Positions 26,831 to 34,547 of a stretch of DNA of 64,000 bases are shown here, one piece after another. The DNA lies in the NCBI RefSeq assembly GCF_016583835.1, contig NZ_NRRW01000012.1, positions 1 to 64,000 of the forward strand, written 5' to 3'. The translations under genes were made by a program, and so were the position numbers. The notes under the pieces are model-generated. The model was not told where the DNA came from. It worked only from the letters and a program-made list of their open reading frames with translations, and ran no database searches. This DNA comes from Thiococcus pfennigii (GTDB lineage Bacteria; Pseudomonadota; Gammaproteobacteria; Chromatiales; Chromatiaceae). How positions within the stretch are numbered: position 1 is the stretch's first letter; each line of letters starts with the position of its first letter.

Positions 26831-28318
26831 TCAACTCGCCGCACCGGCGCCGCGGCGCAGCAGCCGGCGCCCGTCGAGCGCCGCGACGACCGCCAGGTAG
26901 AAGGCCATGCACAGGGTCCCGGCGAGCGGCGCACCCCAACCGAACTGCGTCACCAGCACCCGACTGCCCAGATAGAGGGCGACGCCGAAGGCCAGATAGC
27001 CGAGGACGCGCCCGACCTCGTAGGGTACCGGGTAGTAGCGCCGCCCGAGCAGGTAGGAGATCGTCACCATCGCGCCATAGCAGGCCAGATGCGCCCAGGC
27101 CGCCCCCGCGTAGCCCCAGCGCGGCACCGACCACAAGAGCAGCGCGACCGTGATCGCCGAGCCGATTAGCGCGACGCCGGCCCCCAGCAGGGTGCGATCG
27201 GTCAGCTTGTACCAAATCGAGAGATTGACATACACGCCAAGCAGGGCGTTCGCGAGGAGCAGCACGGGCACCACATGGAGCCCCTCGCGGTAGGCGGCGC
27301 CGACGAAGTACTGGAACAGGTCCAGATAGAGGGTCACGAGCAGGAACAGGAAGACGCAGCCGATCACGAACCAGTTCAGCACCAGGGCGTAGATCTCGCG
27401 CGCGTCGCGCTCCTTTGCATAGCTGAAGAAGAAGGGCTCACCGGCGTAGCGGAAGGCCTGGATGAACAGCATCATCAGGATCGAGAGCTTGTAGCAGGCG
27501 CTGTAGATCCCGAGCTGTGCCATGTTGGTCTCGGGGTCATGGGGCAGCAGGTACTTGAGCGCCGCGCGGTCGAGCATCTCGTTGGTGATGCCGGCGAAGC
27601 CGATCACGACCATCGGCAGCGAGTAGCGCAGCAGGACCCGCAGCAGCCCCGGATCGAAGCCGCCGAAGCCGCCGCGCAGCTGCGGCGCCAGCAGCAGGAG
27701 CTTGAGCAGGCTCGCCGCCAGGTTGGCGATGAAGACATAGCCGACGCCGATCCGAGGATCCCACAGCGAGCCGAGCAGGGACTCGGGGTCGGCCTGCCAG
27801 GCCTGCCGGCAGAGGTAGACGAAGAACAGGGTCAGCCCGACATTGGCCGCGATCTCCAGGAGCTTGATCGTCGCGAAGCGCAGCGCCCGCTCCTCGGCGC
27901 GCAGCCGCGCGAAGGCCGCGGCCCCGATGGAGTCCAACGCCAGGATCGCCGCGCACCACCAGATGTACTCGGGGTGCTCGGGGTGGCGCAGCAGGTCCGC
28001 GAGCGGCCCCTGGTAGAGGAGCACGAAGACCAGGAAGGCGCCGTTGACGAGGGCGAGGAAGCGCAGCACGGTCCCGTAGACGGTCGCCGGCGCCCAGTCC
28101 CCGCGCGAGCGGAAGCGGAAGTAGCCGGTCTCCAGCCCGAACAGCAGGACCACGGCCAGAAAGCCCATGTAGGCGTAGAGCTCGGCGACTACCCCGTACT
28201 CGGCCGGGGCGAAGGTGTAGGTCAGCAGCGGGACCAGCAGGTAGTTGAGCAGGCGGCCGAAGACGCTGCTCAGGCCATAGATGGCCGTCTGGGAGGCGAG
28301 TCGCTTGAGCGGATTCAA
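26831..28318 (-). CDS. Polysaccharide flippase (Wzx/MVF-type)
   Basis: The 495-residue inner-membrane protein has about 12-14 hydrophobic helices and the opening pattern of oligosaccharide flippases: LASQTAIYGLSSVFGRLLNY followed by LLVPLLTYTF. It would move undecaprenyl-linked sugar units across the membrane for capsule, exopolysaccharide or O-antigen. It stands alone, convergent with the transglutaminase gene, with no glycosyltransferase cluster around it, so the polymer is unknown. Confidence 0.9.
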   Translation of the reverse strand: MNPLKRLASQTAIYGLSSVFGRLLNYLLVPLLTYTFAPAEYGVVAELYAYMGFLAVVLLFGLETGYFRFRSRGDWAPATVYGTVLRFLALVNGAFLVFVLLYQGPLADLLRHPEHPEYIWWCAAILALDSIGAAAFARLRAEERALRFATIKLLEIAANVGLTLFFVYLCRQAWQADPESLLGSLWDPRIGVGYVFIANLAASLLKLLLLAPQLRGGFGGFDPGLLRVLLRYSLPMVVIGFAGITNEMLDRAALKYLLPHDPETNMAQLGIYSACYKLSILMMLFIQAFRYAGEPFFFSYAKERDAREIYALVLNWFVIGCVFLFLLVTLYLDLFQYFVGAAYREGLHVVPVLLLANALLGVYVNLSIWYKLTDRTLLGAGVALIGSAITVALLLWSVPRWGYAGAAWAHLACYGAMVTISYLLGRRYYPVPYEVGRVLGYLAFGVALYLGSRVLVTQFGWGAPLAGTLCMAFYLAVVAALDGRRLLRRGAGAAS

Positions 28319-28507
28319 TGCGGGGATCCTGATCGCAGCCGTCTCCGGCCGGGTGTCGACAGAGTTTACCCGCAGACCCCGGGGTCACGGCAGGGCGATC
28401 AGGTACCCGGCCCCGGCGACATCGGCCCGGGCCGCCGGGTTAGGCGCGCCACCACGGCGGTCGCTGAACAGGCACGGGCCGGCACGCGCCGTAACCCGAC
28501 AGCGGCC
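28319..28507. repeat. GTCGGGTTA-family repeat, partial copy
   Basis: Positions 28415-28500 carry a diverged copy of the palindromic element seen at 5796-5935 and 50475-50607 (CGGGTTAGGCGCGCC, then ACGGCGGTCGCTGA, then GCCGTAACCCGAC). It lies between two genes on the minus strand and may act as a terminator-like structure. Confidence 0.65.
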
Positions 28508-28855
28508 TCAGCGGGGCGGCCCCCCGCGCCAACCGGAGTGACCGCACCGCCCCTGCTTCCAGAGGCCGGGCGGGCACGGGCCATCGGCATAATAGCGGGG
28601 CGGTGGCGGGCCCTTGTGGCGATAGCTGCGGTCATCCTCGCCGGCCGTGGCGACCGCGGCGGCGGCCGCCCCGCCGAGTCCGCTGCCGAGGATCGCCCCG
28701 TCACGGCCGCCGAGCTCGCCACCGACGATCGCGCCCAGGGCGGCGCCGAGCCCACCGCCGATGGCGGCGCGGGTCGTCGTATCAGCGGCCGGCGCGACCG
28801 TCGGCAGCACCGTGATTGCGAGCGCGATCGTCAGTAGGCGAATGGGGCTGATCAT
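28508..28855 (-). CDS. Exported glycine-zipper protein, copy 1
   Basis: The 115-residue protein has a signal peptide (MISPIRLLTIALAITVLP to APAADT), then a glycine-zipper segment IGGGLGAALGAIVGGELGG with a second one ILGSGLGGAAAAA, and a Pro/Gly/Arg-rich tail with two Cys near the C-terminus. Glycine-zipper segments insert or pack in membranes in outer-membrane proteins such as the SlyB/17-kDa group. The first 70 residues are nearly identical to the protein encoded at 29012-29344, while the tails differ. Function unknown. Confidence 0.85.
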   Translation of the reverse strand: MISPIRLLTIALAITVLPTVAPAADTTTRAAIGGGLGAALGAIVGGELGGRDGAILGSGLGGAAAAAVATAGEDDRSYRHKGPPPPRYYADGPCPPGLWKQGRCGHSGWRGGPPR

Positions 28856-29011
28856 GACGGTACCTTCCTGTCTCGGTCGGGGACGGCGATGATGCCGGGG
28901 CGATTCCGAACGTCTGCTGAACGCCGCCTAACGCCGAGGCCATGCGACCGGGCGGACACGACCCGTCGGCCTGACGACGGGCCGGCAGCGGTGGCGGGAC
29001 CATCGGCGAAT

Positions 29012-29344
29012 TCAGTCATCATCATCGTCGTCATCCGGTTCGCGACCGCGATGCCGGTAGCGATCGCAATCGCGATAGCGCGCCTGATAGCGGTCGTCGT
29101 GGCGATGCCGGTGGCGACGATCGTCGTCGAGCGACGTGGCAAGCGCGGCAGCCGCCGCGCCGCCGAGGCCGCTGCCGAGAATCGCCCCGTCACGGCCGCC
29201 GAACTCGCCGCCGACGATGGCGCCCAGGGCGGCGCCGAGCCCACCGCCGATGGCGGCGCGGGTCGTCGTGTCGGCGGCCACCGCGACCGCCGGGAGCACG
29301 GCGGTCGCCAGCGCGATCGTGAATACGCGAATGGGGGTGATCAT
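29012..29344 (-). CDS. Exported glycine-zipper protein, copy 2
   Basis: The 110-residue paralogue of the preceding gene has the same signal peptide plan and the same glycine zipper (IGGGLGAALGAIVGGEFGG). Its C-terminal tail is quite different: rich in His, Arg and Tyr (DDDRRHRHRHDDRYQARYRD and on) and ending in seven aspartates. The tail could bind metal ions, but this is a guess from composition. The upstream non-coding bases resemble those before copy 1, so the pair arose by tandem duplication of roughly 490 bp. A much longer frame upstream on this strand is a shadow of amylosucrase. Confidence 0.82.
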   Translation of the reverse strand: MITPIRVFTIALATAVLPAVAVAADTTTRAAIGGGLGAALGAIVGGEFGGRDGAILGSGLGGAAAAALATSLDDDRRHRHRHDDRYQARYRDCDRYRHRGREPDDDDDDD

Positions 29345-29545
29345 GACGAGGCCAACTCGTTTCGGTCCGTGGCAGCGATGATGCCTCGACGATTCTGAAC
29401 GTCCGCTGAACCCCGCCCGGCGCGCGGGCGGCTCGCCACGACCGAGCCGCGCCTTCCTTCCACCGAGCCGCACTGTTACCCTTCCGGCCAATCGAGCCCA
29501 TCGCCGGCGCCACCGGCGGGGCCGGCCCCAACCGCGACCAGCCTG

Positions 29546-31519
29546 ATGTACGAGCAGATCTCCCACGCCCTCCTCAACGACATCCTCGACGAGTTCCACC
29601 CGGACCTCGGGCGCGAGGACCTGCGCCACTTCTACACGCGGCTCGGCGCCAACTTCTATGCGATCCACTCGCTGTTCGGCCACCTCTACGGCCACCGCGA
29701 CGACTTCAAGCAGCAGATCGTCCGTCTGACCGAGCGGCTCGCCCGGGCCTACGTCGACCGCTCCGACGTACTCAAACAGCGCGACATGGCCCGCGAGAAG
29801 GACCACAACTGGTTCCTCAGCCAGGAGTGGGTCGGCATGGCCCTCTATTCGAACGGCTTCGCCGACACCCTCCAAGGCCTCACCGAGCGGCTGCCCTATC
29901 TCACCGAGCTCGGCGTCAACCTGGTCCACGTGATGCCGATCCTGAAGTGTCCGCTCAAGGCCAGCGACGGCGGCTACGCGGTCAGCGATTTCCGCGACAT
30001 CGACCCGCGTGCCGGCACCCTGGAGGATCTGGCCGTCCTCGCCGAGTCGATGCGCAGACGCGAGATCCTGCTGACGCTCGACGTGGTCGTCAACCACACC
30101 TCCGACGAGCACCCCTGGGCGCAACGCGCGCGCGCCGGCGAGAAGACCTACCAGGACTTCTACTACCTGTTCCCGAACCGCGACGTCCCGGACATGTTCG
30201 AGGAGACGATGCCGGAGGTCTTCCCCGAGACCGCCCCCGGCAACTTCACCTGGGACGAGTCGCTGCAACGCTGGGTGATGACGGTCTTCAACCACTACCA
30301 GTGGGACCTCAACTACACCAATCCGGCGGTGTTCATCGAGATGGTGGACATCATCCTGTTCTGGGCCAACCAGGGCGCCGACATCGTGCGCCTCGACGCC
30401 GTCGCCTTCCTCTGGAAGAAGATTGGCACGACCTGTCAGAACAACCGCGAGGCGCACCTGATCCTCCAGCTGATGAAGGACTGCTGCCAGGTCGTCGCCC
30501 CGGGGGTGCTGTTCATCGCCGAGGCGATCGTCGCCCCGCTGGAGATCATCAAGTATTTCGGCGAGGACGCGGTGATCGCCAAGGAGTGCGAGATCGCCTA
30601 CAACGCCACCTTCATGGCCCTGCTCTGGGACGCGATCGCGACGAAGAACGCCAAGCTCCTCACCCAGGGGCTCAAGAGCCTGCCTGGCAAGCTCGACCGG
30701 GCGACCTGGCTCAACTATGTACGCTGCCACGACGACATCGGCCTCGGCTTCGACGATGCCGACATCCGCGCCTGCGGCTATGAGCCCCATGCGCACCGCC
30801 GCTTCCTCGTCGACTGGTTCACCGGCAACTACGAGGGGTCGCCCGCCCGCGGCCGGCCGTTCGGCGTCAACGCCAAGACCGGCGATGCCCGCATCGCCGG
30901 GGCGCTGGCCTCGCTCGTCGGCCTCGAGGTCGCCCTCGAGCAGGGCGACACCAAGGGGATCGACATCGCCATCGAGCAGATCCTGACGCTGCACGCGATG
31001 ATCATGTCCTTCGGCGGCATCCCGCTGATCTGGTACGGCGACGAGGTCGGCACCCTCAACGACAACACCTTCCTCAACGACGAGGCCAAGGCCGGCGACA
31101 CCCGCTGGGTCCACCGCCCGCATATCGACTGGCTGCGCAACGATCGGCGACAGCAGCGCGGCGCCGTCGAGCAGCGCATCTTCGACGGGCTCAAGCGCCT
31201 GATCGCGGTGCGCAAGACGACGGCGGCCTTCGCGGACTTCAACAACCGCGAACTGATCGACGTCGCCAACCCGCACCTGTTCGTCTTCCTGCGCACGCAC
31301 CCGATGATGCCGACCGACACGGTGCTCGTCGCCGCCAACTTCAACGAGGTGCCCCAGTACCTGGACATCGGCGACCTGGGCCATCGCGGGCTGTTCCGCC
31401 ACGGTCAGCCCCGCGACCTGGTCACCGGCGAATCCCCGGCCATCTTCAACGGCCGCCTGGTCATCCCGCCGTTCCGCTTCTACTGGCTCACCGACCAGCG
31501 CCCGGGCATCGCGCTGTAG
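29546..31519 (+). CDS. ams: Amylosucrase (GH13)
   Basis: The 657-residue enzyme would make an alpha-1,4-glucan from sucrose, releasing fructose. It has the long helical N-terminal domain special to amylosucrases (residues 1-90) and the GH13 catalytic barrel. Recognised are DVVVNHTSDEH, the nucleophile Asp284 in VRLDAVAFLWK, the acid/base Glu326 in FIAEAIVAP and His395-Asp396 in VRCHDDIGLGF; these match the catalytic positions of the Neisseria enzyme closely. The C-terminal beta domain is complete. A sucrose-phosphate synthase gene is not in the window, so the enzyme may use imported or osmolyte sucrose. Confidence 0.92.
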   Translation: MYEQISHALLNDILDEFHPDLGREDLRHFYTRLGANFYAIHSLFGHLYGHRDDFKQQIVRLTERLARAYVDRSDVLKQRDMAREKDHNWFLSQEWVGMALYSNGFADTLQGLTERLPYLTELGVNLVHVMPILKCPLKASDGGYAVSDFRDIDPRAGTLEDLAVLAESMRRREILLTLDVVVNHTSDEHPWAQRARAGEKTYQDFYYLFPNRDVPDMFEETMPEVFPETAPGNFTWDESLQRWVMTVFNHYQWDLNYTNPAVFIEMVDIILFWANQGADIVRLDAVAFLWKKIGTTCQNNREAHLILQLMKDCCQVVAPGVLFIAEAIVAPLEIIKYFGEDAVIAKECEIAYNATFMALLWDAIATKNAKLLTQGLKSLPGKLDRATWLNYVRCHDDIGLGFDDADIRACGYEPHAHRRFLVDWFTGNYEGSPARGRPFGVNAKTGDARIAGALASLVGLEVALEQGDTKGIDIAIEQILTLHAMIMSFGGIPLIWYGDEVGTLNDNTFLNDEAKAGDTRWVHRPHIDWLRNDRRQQRGAVEQRIFDGLKRLIAVRKTTAAFADFNNRELIDVANPHLFVFLRTHPMMPTDTVLVAANFNEVPQYLDIGDLGHRGLFRHGQPRDLVTGESPAIFNGRLVIPPFRFYWLTDQRPGIAL

Positions 31520-31590
31520 GGCGCCCGTCCCGTCTCCCGGCGACTCGGGGCATAATGGCACGATCGACCAACCCGGAGCAGCGCCCGACC

Positions 31591-32010
31591 ATGGCCCCGA
31601 CCCACCGCCCCAAAGCCCCGAAGACCGACCCGACGGCCTCCGCCCGACTCGACCGCATCGTCGCCGACGCGCGCCGCGCCCGCGACGAGCGCGAGGCCGG
31701 CTACCGCGAGCAGGCCCTCAAGCTCTACCCCTGGGTCTGCGGACGCTGCGGCCGCGCCTTCGAGCGCACCAACCTGCGCGAGCTGACCGTCCACCACAAG
31801 GACATGAATCACGACAACAATCCGCCCGACGGCAGCAACTGGGAGCTCTTGTGCCTGTACTGCCACGACAACGAGCACCAGAAGTACGAGGAGCACATGG
31901 CCGCCAAGGCCGCCGGTGCCGCGGGCGGGCGCGACCAGGGAAGGCAGACGACCTACCGGCCGTTCGGCGACCTCGGCGCACTGCTGAAGCAGGACGACGA
32001 CCCGAAGTGA
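31591..32010 (+). CDS. yajD: HNH endonuclease family protein (YajD-like)
   Basis: The protein of about 139 residues matches E. coli YajD over most of its length: GYREQALKLYPWVCGRCGRA, then ELTVHHKDMNHDNNPPDGSN and WELLCLYCHDNEH. Two CxxC pairs form the zinc knuckle and the HH-N-H pattern forms the HNH metal site. YajD has no established role; the family is not a homing endonuclease. The ATG at 31591 has GGAGCAG nine bases upstream; an upstream in-frame ATG at 31555 would add 12 polar residues. Confidence 0.9.
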   Translation: MAPTHRPKAPKTDPTASARLDRIVADARRARDEREAGYREQALKLYPWVCGRCGRAFERTNLRELTVHHKDMNHDNNPPDGSNWELLCLYCHDNEHQKYEEHMAAKAAGAAGGRDQGRQTTYRPFGDLGALLKQDDDPK

Positions 32011-32377
32011 CCCCCGCGGCGCGGGCCATCGCATCGATGATCGGTCCCAAGCCAGGCCCCGATGGGACCGAGCAGGGCAGCCGGTTGACTCATCGGTATG
32101 TCCCGCTATGCTCTGAGGCGATTGCCGGAAACAAACCGACCGGATGACGCCGGACTTTCGTCTGTCTTCCCGGACTTTCGTCTGTCTTCAAGGAGCGAGC
32201 GCAGGAGCCTAGCCCAGCGATGTGAGTGCGCTCGCGACACAGAAGGCGGGCGAAAAGACAAGCCAGACGGTTTGTTTGTTGACAGAAATCGCCTGAGGTC
32301 GTGGATCGCGCGTCCCCGTCCGTTCCCGGCAAGGCCCCCGGCCGGCTCAGGCCCGCGACATCGCGCTTGCCATCGCC
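32011..32377. other. Gap with a 20-bp tandem duplication
   Basis: No gene is supported. A 20-bp unit CGGACTTTCGTCTGTCTTCC is directly duplicated at 32151-32190. A TTGACA hexamer at 32279-32284 in a less GC-rich stretch could be a -35 element for the following small gene, but no convincing -10 box is visible at the right distance. Confidence 0.4.
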
Positions 32378-32641
32378 ATGAACGACCCGACACCCGACGA
32401 ACGCTCGCTCCTCGAGGCCCGCTTCGATCATGTCGTCCGGCGCCTGATCGACTGCTGGGGCGACCCCGAATACTTCGAGCTGGTCTTCGACGACCTCATG
32501 TACGACAAGCGCGGCGACCGCAGCGGCTGGCCGTTCGACGCCTTCGAAGAACTCCAATTCCTGCGACGGCTCCATGATGCGGTCTACGGCGTCTCGCCAA
32601 CCCATACCGACGTCTGGGACAAGATGACGCCGGACGACTGA
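32378..32641 (+). CDS. Small conserved-looking hypothetical protein
   Basis: Unrecognised acidic protein of 87 residues, reading ERSLLEARFDHVVRRLIDCW, then GDPEYFELVFDDLMYDKRGD and a C-terminal helix EELQFLRRLHDAVYGV. There is no signal peptide or membrane span. It is predicted helical and rich in aromatic and acidic residues. Codon use fits its neighbours. It lies about 100 bp before the TrpD-like gene on the same strand and may share its transcript. Confidence 0.65.
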   Translation: MNDPTPDERSLLEARFDHVVRRLIDCWGDPEYFELVFDDLMYDKRGDRSGWPFDAFEELQFLRRLHDAVYGVSPTHTDVWDKMTPDD

Positions 32642-32737
32642 CCCACGGCGGCTCGGTTGCGATCTCGGTCACGCGCCCCCACCGTTGCGCGGCAGACGCG
32701 ACCGACAATGACCCCGACGGGACGAGGGAGACCAACG

Positions 32738-33883
32738 ATGACCCACTCCGCGCACCACTCCGCCGGCCAGGCCGGAGGTGCCCCCGACGATGCGCGCTGG
32801 ACGATGCGCTCGATCCTCCAGCGCATCGCGACCGGCCCCACCCTCAGCAAGGACATCTCGCACGATGAGGCGCAGCTGGCGATGGAGGCGATCCTCGCCG
32901 AACGGGTCGATCCGGTCCAGGCCGGGATCTTCCTGATCGCGTTGCGGATGAAGCGCGAGACCGACGACGAGCTGAAGGGCATCCTGGACGCGATCCGCGC
33001 GACGACCCATTCGGTCACCGCCGACGTCGACGAGGTCGTCGACATCGCCGACCCCTACGACGGCTACAACCGCTGCCTGCCGGCGGCACCCTTCGTACCG
33101 GCCGTCCTCGCCGCCTGCGAGGTGCCGGCCGTGACCCACGGCCTCGATCGAGTCGGCCCCAAATTCGGCGTCACCCACCGCCACGTCCTGGCCGCCGCCG
33201 GCGTGCCGGTCGACCTCGCCCCGGAGGAGGCCGCGGCGCGCCTCGCCGACCCCGGACTCGGCTGGACCTACCTCGATCAGCGCGCCTTCAACCCGGCGCT
33301 GCACGGCCTGATCCACCTGCGCACGACCATCGTCAAGCGCCAGGCGATCACGACGACCGAGGTCCTCGCCAAGCCGATCCTCGGGCGGCGCCGCACCCAC
33401 TACGTCACCGGCTACGTGCACAAGCCCTACCCGCGCATCTACGCACTGCTGGCCCGCCACGTCGGCTTCGACTCGGCGCTGCTCGTGCGCGGCGTCGAGG
33501 GCGGCATCGTGCCGTCGCTGCGCCAGCCCGGCGTCTGCGTCGGCTACCAGCACAGGGGCGAGGAGCAGACCTACGACATCGACCCGACGGCCCTCGGCAT
33601 CGAACAGGTCGTGCGCTCGGTGCCCCTGCCCGACGACCTGCCGCAGACGACGCGCCCGGGCGACGAGATCGCCGTGGCCGTCGACGTCGGCGCCACCGCA
33701 CAGGCCGCCGCCCGCGCCGGGCTTGCGGCCCTCGGCGGCGCCAAGGGACCGACCTACGACAGCCTCGTCTTCAGCGCGGCGCTGATCCTCTGGCACCTCG
33801 GGCGCAGCGACTCGCTGCGCGCCGCCGCCGAGCGGGTCCGGGCGGTCTTGGACAGCGGCGCGGCCGCCGAGCGGATCCGCTAG
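32738..33883 (+). CDS. TrpD-like phosphoribosyltransferase family protein
   Basis: The 381-residue protein has the anthranilate phosphoribosyltransferase fold: an N-terminal helical part (ISHDEAQLAMEAILAERVDP with VQAGIFLIALRMK) and the glycosyltransferase family 3 core. The PRPP and anthranilate signatures are altered: the usual GTGGD and KHGNR motifs are replaced by IADPYDGYNR and THGLDRVGPKFGV. It therefore belongs to the diverged TrpD2/YbiB-like group rather than being a tryptophan enzyme; some of that group bind nucleic acid. GAGGGAG lies before the ATG at 32738. A Rieske ferredoxin gene follows after 8 bp. Confidence 0.82.
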   Translation: MTHSAHHSAGQAGGAPDDARWTMRSILQRIATGPTLSKDISHDEAQLAMEAILAERVDPVQAGIFLIALRMKRETDDELKGILDAIRATTHSVTADVDEVVDIADPYDGYNRCLPAAPFVPAVLAACEVPAVTHGLDRVGPKFGVTHRHVLAAAGVPVDLAPEEAAARLADPGLGWTYLDQRAFNPALHGLIHLRTTIVKRQAITTTEVLAKPILGRRRTHYVTGYVHKPYPRIYALLARHVGFDSALLVRGVEGGIVPSLRQPGVCVGYQHRGEEQTYDIDPTALGIEQVVRSVPLPDDLPQTTRPGDEIAVAVDVGATAQAAARAGLAALGGAKGPTYDSLVFSAALILWHLGRSDSLRAAAERVRAVLDSGAAAERIR

Positions 33884-33891
33884 GGGGCGCG

Positions 33892-34224
33892 ATGGACAGC
33901 CCCTTCGTCGCGGTCGCCCGGGCGGCCGATATCCCATCGGGTGGCTTCACCAAGGTCGAGATCGCCGGGCGCGCCTTCCTCGTCGCCCACGTCGGCGAGG
34001 ACTGGTACGCGGTCGAGGACCTGTGCAGCCACGAGGACTTCCCCCTCTCCTACGGCTGCCTCGAGGGCGGGCGCATCAAGTGCTCGCTTCACGGCAGCCG
34101 CTTCGACCTGAAGAGCGGCCGGCCGCTCGAAGAGCCGGCCGATACGCCGATCGCGACCTACCGGGTCGCGCTCGCCGACGGCCAAGTCTGGCTCGACCCG
34201 ACGGCGCCGACGAACCGAGGCTGA
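33892..34224 (+). CDS. Rieske [2Fe-2S] ferredoxin
   Basis: The 110-residue soluble protein is a small Rieske ferredoxin of the NirD/dioxygenase-ferredoxin type. The cluster ligands are Cys45-x-His47 in DLCSHEDFPLSYG and Cys64-x2-His67 in IKCSLHGSRFDLKSG. It would pass single electrons to an oxygenase or reductase, none of which is nearby. It begins 8 bp after the TrpD-like gene and is surely in the same operon, an unusual pairing. Confidence 0.92.
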   Translation: MDSPFVAVARAADIPSGGFTKVEIAGRAFLVAHVGEDWYAVEDLCSHEDFPLSYGCLEGGRIKCSLHGSRFDLKSGRPLEEPADTPIATYRVALADGQVWLDPTAPTNRG

Positions 34225-34547
34225 CCGCGGACGCCGGCCCGCGCCGGATCGCCGGCAAGCCGGCTCCCACGCCGAGAACGTAGGGCGGGAAAGCGCAGCG
34301 CATCCCGCCATTCACGGGTCTAGATCGTCGCGCACACCGCGACAGCCCCCATCGGCCGCGTGAGGCGATGATGTTGTGGATGAGGGGAGGCGGGGTCGCG
34401 AGCGCGGGGGGCGCGCTGCGCAAACTACGCGGCTTCGGCAGCGGCGGGGGCGCTTCATCAGCGGCGGGATGCGCTTCGCTTTCCCGCCCTACGCCTGACA
34501 AGCCCATCGGCCTTCAAAAAGGCCGCCCGGGCTGGCAGGATGGGCCG
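34225..34547. repeat. Inverted pair of GGCGGGA-family repeats and a hairpin
   Basis: Positions 34279-34310 carry the CGTAGGGCGGGAAAGCGCAG unit also seen at 23115-23184; 34463-34493 carry the opposite orientation, the same core as the 57-bp array. They form an inverted pair about 150 bp apart. At 34508-34525 a hairpin CGGCCTT/AAGGCCG with loop CAAA sits just before the OPT transporter start and could influence its expression. GATCGCCGGCAAGCCGGCTC at 34249 is another palindromic unit. No gene is supported. Confidence 0.7.

Noticed and set aside
31591-32010. Homing endonuclease or mobile HNH element
   Set aside because: The sequence matches the stand-alone YajD family across its full length, and no intron, intein or inserted gene surrounds it.
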